A stretch of DNA of 12,170 nt from Pavlovales sp. CCMP2436 (Eukaryota > Haptophyta > Pavlovophyceae > Pavlovales). The translations under genes were made by a program, and so were the position numbers. The notes beneath the pieces were generated by a model. It saw nothing but the letters and a program-made list of their open reading frames with translations. It had not been told where the DNA came from and did no database searches. This document shows, in pieces, positions 1 to 6,807 of the stretch. Where the stretch lies: contig MU631974.1 in NCBI GenBank assembly GCA_026770615.1, positions 24,807 to 36,976 on the forward strand, given 5' to 3'. Position 1 is the first letter of the stretch. Each line of letters begins with the position of its first letter.

Positions 1-123
1 GCTAGGGCATGGGCAAGAGGGAAAAGGCTTGGACAATGGTTTAGGGACTAAATTCTCTACCCGGCAAGACCGCCGGCCCCTATAAATCCCCTCTTTAAAA
101 TATAGTAAAACCGCAAAACATTG
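1..123. other. Non-genic flank
   Basis: AT-rich to mixed sequence with no convincing open frame. A TATAAA-like string lies near base 80, but no gene start follows that I can support, so I do not call a promoter. Nothing else is recognisable. Confidence 0.4.
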
Positions 124-276
124 AGGCTAATTGTTTCTTCGTTCTTAAGGCACCTCGCTATTTGAGGCCCAATTTCTTCACTTTCTCCCAACAACATTGA
201 GGCCCAGTTTCTTAATGCCAAGCTTTCTAAAGCCCGTCTTGACTGTACGGTTTCTTATTGCCCGCGACCCCCTGTA
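124..276 (-). repeat. Degenerate family A inverted-repeat element
   Basis: The right end (about 253-276) matches the family A terminus: CTTATTGCCCGCGACCCCCT followed by GTA, one base from the intact copies. Upstream, GAGGCCCAGTTTCTTA (about 211-226) is the reverse complement of the family's internal TAAGAAACTGAGCCTC motif, followed by a CGGTTTCTTATT stretch as in the reversed intact copies. The left terminus is not recognisable, so this is a decayed copy in reverse orientation. The left limit is approximate. Confidence 0.55.
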
Positions 277-650
277 CTGCCGCCCACAGGAGGCTGCCCA
301 TGGACACAAGAAGCGAAGCAGGCCAAGAACCGGAACCACACCAGGAGAGAAACCACGTAAACAGCCAGCACACGCCATAACCACAACGATATAATTTTTT
401 CAGTGGTGGTCAAACTGCATAGGCGAAGCTGAAGACCTGCTGGAACGGCAGATTCACTTGCGAAAGTGACGTCGTTCTGACCCGACGACGATGAGACTCA
501 GAGAGGACTCGAGCGGAATAAACTATACACTCAGGCGCCTATCAAAAAAATGGCAGGCACAGAACAAATCAAAATCCGAGTCATACCTGTCACAGCGATA
601 TCACCACTCACTTTCAAGAAACCCAATCTTGATCTCACTATCAACAGACC
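277..650. other. Non-genic stretch
   Basis: About 370 bases separate two family A copies. The short frames present have no recognisable domain, no repeat structure and no splice-site context that would make a gene. I see nothing further to annotate. Confidence 0.4.
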
Positions 651-820
651 TACAGGAGATCGCGGGCAATAAGAAACCGTAACGTTAAGAAACTGAGCTC
701 CATTTTGTGTGCCATTCAATCGTAATTTAAGCAAATTTTAAGCATGGTTTGTATGTAATTTGCTAAGAAACTGAGCCTCGATCTCAAAACCGCCATTCTT
801 ATTGCCCGCGATCCCCTGTA
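651..820 (+). mobile_element. Family A MITE-like element, intact
   Basis: A 170-bp element with near-perfect 25-bp terminal inverted repeats containing GGGATCGCGGGCAATAAG; the two ends differ at one base (GGAGATC versus GGGGATC). Both ends are bounded by TA, as expected for a TA target-site duplication of the Tc1/mariner type. TAAGAAACTGAG occurs near each end as an internal direct repeat. No coding capacity is visible, so it would be non-autonomous. It aligns end to end with the 168-bp copy at 10626-10793, which defines the boundaries. Assignment to Tc1/mariner is inferred only from the TA ends. Confidence 0.8.
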
Positions 821-856
821 TGAAGGGATCAGACGCTGTCGTTATGTAAATATATT

Positions 857-959
857 CCTGATAGGGAATCAAGCTGGCGTCTGACTGTTCTGAATGTATA
901 TATGTATTACTGATAGGGATTCAAGCTGTACGGTCAGACGCCAGCTTGAATCCCTATCA
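857..959 (+). mobile_element. Family B MITE-like element, rearranged, with 10-bp target duplication
   Basis: The element begins CCTGATAGGGAATCAAGCTG and ends in the inverse, CAGCTTGAATCCCTATCA. It is flanked on both sides by the exact 10-mer TAAATATATT (847-856 and 960-969). A second left terminus lies inside (911-928), forming a perfect 18-bp inverted repeat with 942-959 across a 13-base spacer, so the copy is rearranged or nested. A target duplication near 10 bp is typical of Mutator-like elements, but I see no transposase and make only a tentative superfamily suggestion. Confidence 0.7.
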
Positions 960-1060
960 TAAATATATTTTGCCGCCAGGACTAACGTCTGACGTCGACC
1001 AAGTCTGTTAGTAAACAACACATGTTGAACCACGCTGAGCCACTAAAATAATATTTCTGA

Positions 1061-1145
1061 TACTGATAGGGATTCAAGCTGGCCTCTGACGTAATGTAGC
1101 ACAACAATCAGAACAGTCAGACGCCAGCTTGAATCCCTATCAGTA
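1061..1145 (+). mobile_element. Family B MITE-like element, compact copy
   Basis: An 85-bp element with 30-bp terminal inverted repeats at 1061-1090 and 1116-1145 that differ at one position. The core of each arm is GATAGGGATTCAAGCTGG. The spacer is only about 25 bases and includes ACAATCAGAACAGTCAG, which recurs at the family B right end in the kringle-gene intron (4024-4068). Both flanks are AT-rich and roughly alike, but a clean target duplication is not visible here. There is no coding capacity. Confidence 0.75.
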
Positions 1146-1398
1146 ATATATGAACTGCTGAGTGGGCGGGGGTACGGCTCAGGAAGGCAGACTGGCGCTT
1201 ATGCGTAGACAGCAGGCGATGTATCGAGGCTCGAGTCCGATTTCTGTCGTTCGCAGTAGCGGGCGTGAATAATGCCATCACTGCCTGGTATACCGCGTTG
1301 CGCAGCGACGCCAGCGCTTTGTTTTCGGCTTCCTCATCATCCACCACTTCTACCAGCTCCCCACTTCGGCGTAGCGCGTAGGAGCCTGCGTCGGAGCG
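1117..1398 (-). other. Possible orphan exon or gene relic
   Basis: On the minus strand an open frame begins directly after a candidate acceptor (GATCTTAG, AG at 1400-1399). It runs in frame through an acidic/helical-looking stretch (about 1398-1255) including VVDDEEAENKALASLRNAVY, then into less protein-like sequence that ends inside the family B element. No domain is recognised and no convincing donor or neighbouring exon was found. It may be a relic of a neighbouring gene, or chance. Unsure. Confidence 0.2.
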
Positions 1399-1550
1399 CT
1401 AAGATCAGCCTGACTTGAACTTGAAACGTACCGCCAGCCCGAACCCCCCTACATTAGTATAATTCGGGCGTTCAGTTAGTCACTCCATCACGGGTTTCGA
1501 GTCACAAAACCGGCGCGGTTGCGGAGAGCGGCGGCGAGCGCGGAACTTGG
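1399..1550. other. Upstream non-coding region of the kringle gene
   Basis: Sequence between the possible orphan exon and the minisatellite. It holds a C run and no supported gene or clear promoter box. The 5' end of the downstream transcript may lie here or further upstream, but nothing in the sequence fixes it. Confidence 0.3.
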
Positions 1551-1710
1551 AGCGCGGAGCCGCAGAGCGCGGAGCTGCAGAACGTGGAGCTGCAGAACGT
1601 GGAGCCGCGTGGAGCCGCAGAGCGCGGAGGCGCAGAGCGTGGAGCCGCAGAGCGCGGAGCCGCAGAGCGCAGAGGCCCAGATCGCGGAGGCCCAAGCGCG
1701 GAGACGCATA
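1551..1710 (+). repeat. 15-bp minisatellite, about 11 units
   Basis: Tandem units of the form AGCGCGGAGCCGCAG with substitutions (AACGTGGAGCTGCAG, AGCGCAGAGGCCCAG), one shortened to about 13 bp near 1608-1620. The period is a multiple of three, so several long frames run through it on both strands. The downstream kringle frame cannot include it, because an in-frame TAG at 1736-1738 precedes the ATG at 1754. I read it as 5' untranslated or promoter-proximal DNA, about 40 bp before the start codon. Confidence 0.85.
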
Positions 1711-1753
1711 GCGGAGCAGCGAAGGAGCCCAGATCTAGAGCGCGGAGGCCGAT

Positions 1754-4700
1754 ATGGGAAGCGGGGGGATGCGCGCCGGCCACGGCGCCCGCGGCCACAT
1801 TAGGTGGCTGCTGCTCCTCGCGCCGGCGGTGCGCACGCAGACTTCCGTGATGGAACTGCTTGGTCACAGCGTCGGCGGCGGTCATTCTGGGAGCAGTGAC
1901 GGCCCGGTGCTCAGCCTCTCCGACTGGGCGCGCGCGCACGGCGGGGCGGGCTTGTCCCTCGCCCCGCACGCTGATCTGGTGTCCCTCACCGACTACATGC
2001 ACGCGCACCCGGCTAGCCCGCACGCCGGGGTGGGCGCGAACGCCCTGGCGCCCGGCCTGGCGAAGGCGCCGGGTCCGGACGAATGTTTCACGGAGGTGGA
2101 CGGGCGGGATTACGTCGGCCGCCGCAACGTGACGCGCTCCGGGCTGAAGTGCCGCCCGTGGGCCGTCGAGTACGCGCACCGCGACCAGCTGCAGGGCTGG
2201 CCGCCGCCAGAGAACCTGTGCCGCCGCGTCGTTGCTGAGGCTGGCTGCGCCGCGTGCTTCCCCGACTGCGCGACGACCGTGGCGTGCCGTCGCAATCGCT
2301 TAGAGTGCTGTGACATTGGGGAGCCGCAGCCGAGCTGCGCGCCCTCGCACGCCGCCGCGAGGCGCTCGCCGCCACCGCCGCCGCCGTCGTCCGACCTATC
2401 GCCCTCGCTGCGGATTCTGATGCGTACCGCGCCAGACCTTGTCAAGCACTCGGACGGCACGCATGTCGGCTCGGCCACGCTGCTCTACCGCCCTGGGCAT
2501 GCCGTGCCCTCCGTCATCAGCTCGCCGCCCCCTCCTCCCCCGCCTCCGCCGCCGCCTTCGGCGCCCCCGCCCGACTCTGCCGAGTGCTTCACGTTGCACG
2601 ATGCTTCCGACTACAGGTGTGTAAATCTAAAATCTAAAAAAAAAAAAAAAAAAATTGGTGTGACACTAGGGTGCCATAACATGCCGGGCGGCACGCACCT
2701 CACTCACGACCTCCAACCATGCCTTATCCCTAATCCTAACGCGCGTGTCCTCACACCCTGCCATGCCATCTCTGCCTATGTAAAAATCTATAAAAACGTC
2801 CGGCCCCGTAAACGGTCTCCCAGTCTCCCAGTGGTGCAGCAACAACAACACACTGTTAGCCTAGGACCATTCCCAAGCACACGGATAGCGTCATCATCCC
2901 CTGGTCGTCATCTTATATTGCCCCCCCTCCCCCCCTCCCCCCCTGCACAGGGGCGTCCAGAATATTTCCGTGAACGGATACGCGTGCCAGCGCTGGACCT
3001 CACAGCTGCCCAACGCGCATCTAAGATTGCCCCCCCCCCTCCCCCCCTCCCTTCCTGCACAGGGGCGTCCAGAATATTTCCGTGAACGGGTACGCCTGCC
3101 AGCGATGGACGTCACAGCTGCCGAACGCGCACCCGTACCACCCGGGTAGCCCGAGCTGGGACGAGGCTGGGCTGGGGAGCCACAACTACTGCCGGCGGCC
3201 CGGCGGGTTTGCGTGCGCCTGGTGCTTCGTGGACAAGGCGCATCCGCCGCCTTTCGCTGAGAAAGAGCGCAGGTAATTATTTTGATTATTATCCCGTAAA
3301 TATTAATCGAATAAATATAGTCTTGGCGAATATTTATAAATATTAATAATGACTAATTCGCTAAGTCATTATACTAATATTTGTGACTAATATTTATATG
3401 CTTATTAGTATAATGACTTAATATCTACCTGTTAAATATTAAGTCCTTATACTAATTCGCTAATCCTATTAGGCTAGACTCCAGGCATCTCAATAGGAGA
3501 TACGATCGGGTTGGTTGCCCCGGATTCGGCCCCGTCCGGATTCGAATTAGTCTGCTGTCACGAGTTGTTACACATTCGTACTCGCAGCATAATCTTTATT
3601 ATTGAGAGGGATTCAAGCTGGCGTCTAACTGTCCTGGAAGTTGTGCTAGTCTGAGCGCTGCAAGTACATGATGAATAATCTATAACTTCTATATAATCTA
3701 TGACTACTACTCCTAAAAAAAAAAATCTTTATTAGCGCCTTGTGCTGCTCCACAACGAATAATGGTTAAATTGTGCTTATATTGCTATCGAAGGGCACAA
3801 GAAACTGAGCCTCAGCCTTCGAATGTGCCCTTCTTATTGCCCGCGATCCCCTGTACAGGCGCCTTGTGCTTCTCCACGATAAGCCCATGGATCTCCGGTA
3901 GTGTGCCCGGGCTGGGCGGCTGAGGATAACATATTTATGTATCTATTTTTAGGCGCCTCGTCCTGCTCCACGACAAGCCCTCCACGCGTCACTCGAGGCT
4001 GACTACTGTATAATCAGACCAGGACAACAATCAGAACAGTCAGAAACGCCAGCTTTAATCCCTATCAGTGAAATCATAATCTATGACTAATACTAAAAAA
4101 AAAAAAAAAAAACTATACAGGCGCCTCGTCCTGCTCCACGACAAGCCTTCTTCGCGCCACTCGAGGCACGACGCGGACGGCACGGAGGTGGAGGCAGACG
4201 GGAGCGCGGCCGACGAGCCGCCCGAGGAGACGGTCGAGCCCGAGTACGAGCCGCCCGGGCTGCCGAGCTCGAGCGGGCACCCGAGGCAAGCCAAGCCGGT
4301 GCGTGCAGTTGTGCCAAATATGGCGTTTTTTTTTTTTTTTTTTTTTTGAGAGAGAGAGAGAGAATGCTATAACATGCTGAGCGGCACGCACTATTACTAT
4401 AACCTCCAACTATACCCTAGATCTAACCCTAACGCGTGCGTCCTCACACCCTGCCATGCCAACTCGCAGGCGTGGGACTGCTGCGATGTAATATCGCAAT
4501 ATAATATTTAATATTTAATAAATATATACCACACAGGCGTGGGACTGCTGCGATGTAATGTCGCACATGCGTGAGAAGTGCGCAAGCGGCGCGCCGGCTG
4601 CTGACCCAGTTACGGCCTTCCTGGGGCTTGCCGACCACCGGGCCGCGCCCAGCCTCTCCGGCAGCGATCCGGCCCGCGCGTCGCCCCCGCCAAGGTCGGC

Positions 4701-4866
4701 GTTGGGCCTTGCAGCGATGATCCTCGCCGTCAGCGCTGCCCTTGGCGCGAGCGCGGGCGTGCTGCTGCTGCGCGCGCGCAGGCGGCAGTCAGCTTGGAGG
4801 TTGAGCGCGAGCAGCGCCGATGGATATGCTATCGCGCTCGCTAGTTCCGCGTCTCCGATGCTCTGA
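1754..4866 (+). CDS. Two-kringle, probably type I membrane protein (four exons)
   Basis: Exons 1754-2616, 3063-3272, 4121-4298 and 4537-4866 join through GT-AG introns in consistent phases (2, 2, 0) into 526 residues. ATG 1754 is the first after an in-frame TAG at 1736; M6 is an alternative. Residues 6-29 (core WLLLLAPAV) look like a signal peptide. Kringle 1 spans 111-195 with canonical cysteines 111, 133, 156, 168, 186 and 195 plus extra cysteines, and ends in ECCDI, matching the family's EYCDI. A Pro-rich linker (196-277) follows. Kringle 2 has DYRG, NYCRRP, AWCF and DCCDV; its cysteines are 278, 300, 331, 342, 422 and 432. N-glycosylation sequons N125 and N292 occupy equivalent positions. 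A hydrophobic segment (about 472-495), RARRR and a short tail suggest an extracellular protein with a single membrane anchor. Kringles bind proteins or small ligands; the partner here is unknown. Exon 3 adds an acidic insert of about 75 residues within kringle 2. The exon model is inferred, not proven by transcripts. Confidence 0.82.
2671..2767 (+). repeat. Repeat shared by introns 1 and 3, copy 1
   Basis: This part of intron 1 aligns with 4364-4460 in intron 3. Shared strings include CATAACATG/TATAACATG, GCGGCACGCAC, CCTCCAAC, CCTAACGCG and TCCTCACACCCTGCCATGCC. Each copy is preceded by a homopolymer tract (an A run here, a T run in intron 3). It is either a dispersed repeat inserted into both introns or a product of duplication within the gene. 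No terminal inverted repeats are evident. Confidence 0.7.
2951..3020 (+). repeat. Duplicate of exon 2 start with its acceptor, in intron 1
   Basis: Seventy bases directly after a CTGCACAG acceptor repeat the first 70 bases of exon 2 (3063-3132) without gaps. The C-rich tract in front is also duplicated, giving a tandem unit of about 110 bp. There are six differences, all at third codon positions and all synonymous in the kringle frame (GGA/GGG, GCG/GCC, CGC/CGA, ACC/ACG, CCC/CCG, CAT/CAC). Homology stops after the His codon of PNAH. Translation from this acceptor shifts frame in the second copy and ends at a TAG soon after. Confidence 0.9.
3362..3420. repeat. Perfect 18-bp inverted repeat in intron 2
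   Basis: TAAGTCATTATACTAATA (3362-3379) and its exact reverse complement (3403-3420) are separated by 23 bases, forming a strong AT-rich stem-loop. The segment 3374-3395 recurs with one mismatch in the intron of the SHIPPO-repeat gene (8639-8660). It may be the core of another short repeat, or an intron structure bringing splice sites closer. Confidence 0.75.
3602..3636 (+). mobile_element. Family B left terminus inside intron 2
   Basis: TTGAGAGGGATTCAAGCTGG followed by CGTCTAACTGTCCTG matches the left end of the family B elements at 857 and 1061 with a few substitutions. The matching inverted right end lies at 4024-4068, so the two may be the ends of one larger element of about 465 bp enclosing three exon-start copies. 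They could equally be two independent solo ends. Confidence 0.6.
3735..3763 (+). repeat. Exon 3 start duplicate 1, in intron 2
   Basis: GCGCCTTGTGCTGCTCCAC repeats the exon 3 start (4121 onward) with synonymous changes in the Leu and Val codons, then diverges and reaches TAA within three codons. The junction reads TTAGCGCC: the AG overlaps the first exon base, so this acceptor is offset by one base relative to the others. The upstream string AATCTATGACTACTACTCCT plus an A run resembles the sequence before the real exon 3 (around 4078-4112), so intron tail and exon start were duplicated together. Confidence 0.75.
3789..3855 (+). mobile_element. Partial family A element abutting a splice acceptor
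   Basis: The right half of a family A element: internal GAAACTGAGCCTCAGCC, then the terminus TTGCCCGCGATCCCCTGTA. The left terminus is missing. In its place AAGGGCACA (3791-3799) pairs perfectly with TGTGCCCTT (3824-3832), forming a hairpin. The terminal TA is followed at once by CAG and an exon 3 start duplicate. The element therefore lies at the TA of a TACAG acceptor like the real one at 4116-4120, and its pyrimidine-rich end replaces the acceptor tract. Confidence 0.75.
3859..3890 (+). repeat. Exon 3 start duplicate 2, in intron 2
   Basis: This copy begins right after TACAG. Over the first 27 bases it differs from real exon 3 at four positions, all synonymous (CTC/CTT, GTC/GTG, CTG/CTT, GAC/GAT), so it still encodes RLVLLHDKP. 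It then diverges and hits an in-frame TAG at 3898-3900. The acceptor tract is supplied by the family A element end. Confidence 0.8.
3953..3999 (+). repeat. Exon 3 start duplicate 3, in intron 2
   Basis: Preceded by a T-rich tract and TTTTTAG, this is the longest intron 2 copy, about 47 bases, with four differences from real exon 3: three synonymous and one Thr for Ser. It encodes RLVLLHDKPSTRHSR, then diverges and reaches TAA about five codons later. It has a better polypyrimidine tract than the real acceptor, which has an A run upstream. It is therefore the most plausible competing acceptor. Confidence 0.8.
4024..4068 (+). mobile_element. Family B right terminus inside intron 2
   Basis: ACAACAATCAGAACAGTCAG, then CGCCAGCTTTAATCCCTATCAG, matches the right end of the compact family B copy (1101-1143) with a small insertion and one substitution. 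It lies about 50 bp before the real exon 3. It is the possible partner of the left end at 3602-3636. Confidence 0.65.
4364..4460 (+). repeat. Repeat shared by introns 1 and 3, copy 2
   Basis: The intron 3 counterpart of 2671-2767. It follows a T run and a GA dinucleotide microsatellite (about 4348-4363). Similarity ends at CCATGCC, just before a duplicated exon 4 acceptor. CTAACCCTAAC within it looks telomere-like but is only one or two units. Confidence 0.7.
4470..4498 (+). repeat. Exon 4 start duplicate, in intron 3
   Basis: Directly after CTCGCAG, 29 bases repeat the start of exon 4 (4537 onward) with one difference (ATA for ATG, Ile for Met). Homology then breaks into AT-rich sequence with an in-frame TAA a few codons later. 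A product from this acceptor would keep the fifth kringle 2 cysteine (DCCDV) but lose the sixth and the membrane anchor. Confidence 0.85.
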
Positions 4867-5023
4867 CGAGAGACGATAGCATGCATATGTGCCCCGGGCT
4901 CAGACTGCATTTCAAACTAGATATATTTAGTATAGCGAATATTTTGACTAATGTGCTGGTCCCGAGTTATGGGCAATGCGGCATGCTTGCGTAGCTCGCA
5001 GCATGCTGGCTTTTCAATTATAG
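4867..5023. other. Spacer between kringle gene and copia remnant
   Basis: Probable 3' untranslated and flanking sequence of the kringle gene. It includes an imperfect hairpin (GCATGCTTGCG / CGCAGCATGC, about 4981-5012). No 5' LTR of the following element is recognisable here. Confidence 0.35.
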
Positions 5024-6764
5024 ATTACACGTGATAATGTCAAGGTCTGGGTATCACCGCATGAGATATTCTTCGGTAGAAAATCAACCGCGAAACACCT
5101 GACCGTGTTCGGAGCTCCCTGCAGGATGCTCCTCATCGGTCCGGCTCGCAAAAAGAGCGGCAAACTCGGACTCCCGATGGAGCGAAGGATCGTTCTCGGC
5201 TACGGAGGTGACGGCGTGCAATATGGAGATTCCACGCGTCTCAGCCTAGGCTACATCGTGCTTTTGAAAGACGGCACCGTGAACTTCTCGAGACACGTCG
5301 AGATCGACGAGCGAGATCTGATCGCGGGGGGATCCACACTCCTTGGCGAGTGGAACAGAGCGACCAGATGGTCGAAGTTCAGGAGAACACCAGAGTGTTA
5401 CCATCCAGCAAGCAAGTCGAAGTTTCGACTAGGACGATCGCAGCGACAGACGACGCCCCGGCCAACGCCGACAATTTGCCAGACCTCATCCCGGGTGACG
5501 ATTCGGGAACGAATGGTGAAGAATCGGACCACGAGCCGAACAGTCGCGTTGTTCCTCCGACGAGCCGCGCAAAAACGCTGAAGACGATGGTGGATCCGGA
5601 TCTGATCGAAGACAACCCGATCCAAGCCCTACCCAAAGAGTATGACCCGCTGCGGCGGGACAGGGCTACTAGGAGCAAGACCAGGCCTCCCGAGATCGCC
5701 CAAGCCCGCGCGGCTTTCGGCATCACACATAAGGGAGTGCCGGTCACCATTCCTCGACACTACCGACAGGCGAAAGCATCGCCGCAAGCGGACGAGTGGA
5801 CGAAGGCGATGGAGTCCAACCTGGCCGCACATCGAGATCTCAACACCATCAGCGAAAAGGTTCAAGAGTACTACCATCACAGTGAGTCTACGAGGCCAAA
5901 TCGGACAAGACGGGTGAGCACCCGTTGGAAAGCTCGCATCGCATGGTGGTGATGGGCAACTTCCAGAAGGAAGGCATTGATTACACAGAAGTGTTTTCAC
6001 CCACCATCAGGAGCGAGCAAGTCCGGCTACTCCTAGCCATTGGTGCTAAGGTCGACGGCAATCGCCGTCGCGACCTGGGGCACGCGGAGGTCAAAATTTT
6101 CTGGAAGGGAGATGTCTCAGACGCTTATCTGACATCTACTCTCGATGAGGGAGACCGACTGCTATTCGCTCTACCTGCAGGGTATGAGGCGAAGACGAGA
6201 GCCCCGCCTGGGCACATTGTCGTGGCTGAGGCCATCAAAGCTCAGATGGTCTGAAGCAATCGGGCCGCGCATGGTACCGTCACCACCATGCACGCTTGCT
6301 TGAGCGTGGATTCGTGCCCTATGAGGGCGCGCCGTGCATCTTCATCAAGATCGCACCGTGTGAAGGAGTCATCATCGCGGGGAACTTCGTGGATGATCTA
6401 CTTCTGCTCAACCTGACGGGCAACCCCAAGGCTATCGAGGAGCTCGCAGCAGACCTCGCTAAGCACTACAACTTGAAGGTGCAGGACGAGCTCGGGAAGT
6501 TCCTGGGTGTGCAGTTCGAGTACATCCCAGAGGGCATGTACATGCACCTTGAGTCCTAGCTCAGGGGCATCATCGCCAGATTCGGCATGAGCGACTGCAA
6601 ACCGGCACGCACGCCGGAGGCGGATTTGGACAACTCTATCATCCTGGATGAGCAGCTGCTCAACCGCAAGGACATCAAGACGTACCAGGAGATCACCGGC
6701 GCCATCATGTTTGGCATGACGAGTGCCGTCCTGACCTGGCTCACGCAACGAATTCGCTAGCTAG
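5024..6764 (+). pseudogene. Degenerate Ty1/copia retrotransposon pol (integrase to RT)
   Basis: Order of parts: integrase end (SPHEIFFGRKSTAKHLTVFG, ERRIVLGYG, FSRHVEIDE; about 5039-5320), then a linker with the copia-type segment ASPQADEWTKAMESNL (about 5779-5826), then reverse transcriptase. RT shows FQKEGIDYTEVFSPTIRSEQ, the first catalytic Asp context GDVSDAYL, GLKQSGRAW, the catalytic FVDDLLL, GKFLGVQFEY, and a late RFGMSDCKPARTPE. The frame changes at least three times (near 5345, 5890 and 6240), with an in-frame TAG at 6557-6559. gag, the protease, most of integrase and RNase H are missing. The integrase-RT order is diagnostic of Ty1/copia rather than Ty3/gypsy. It is not expected to be active. 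Confidence 0.9.
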
Positions 6765-6807
6765 TCTAGACCGAGTCTAGACCGAGGACATCGTGTGTCG
6801 CGGGAGG

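Noticed and set aside
1219..1245. tRNA T-arm-like string GGCTCGAGTCC
   Set aside because: No acceptor, D or anticodon stems can be formed around it at tRNA spacing.
1502..2179. 225-residue minus-strand open frame
   Set aside because: It lies opposite kringle exon 1 and the minisatellite and has low-complexity Arg/Ser/Ala composition; the plus-strand frame has clear kringle motifs, so this is a shadow.
2726..2741. Telomere-like CCCTAATCCTAA (and CTAACCCTAA near 4426)
   Set aside because: Only one or two units inside an intronic repeat, not an array.
3519..3550. Repeated CCGGATTCG, tRNA-like sequence
   Set aside because: A short direct repeat only; no cloverleaf could be drawn.
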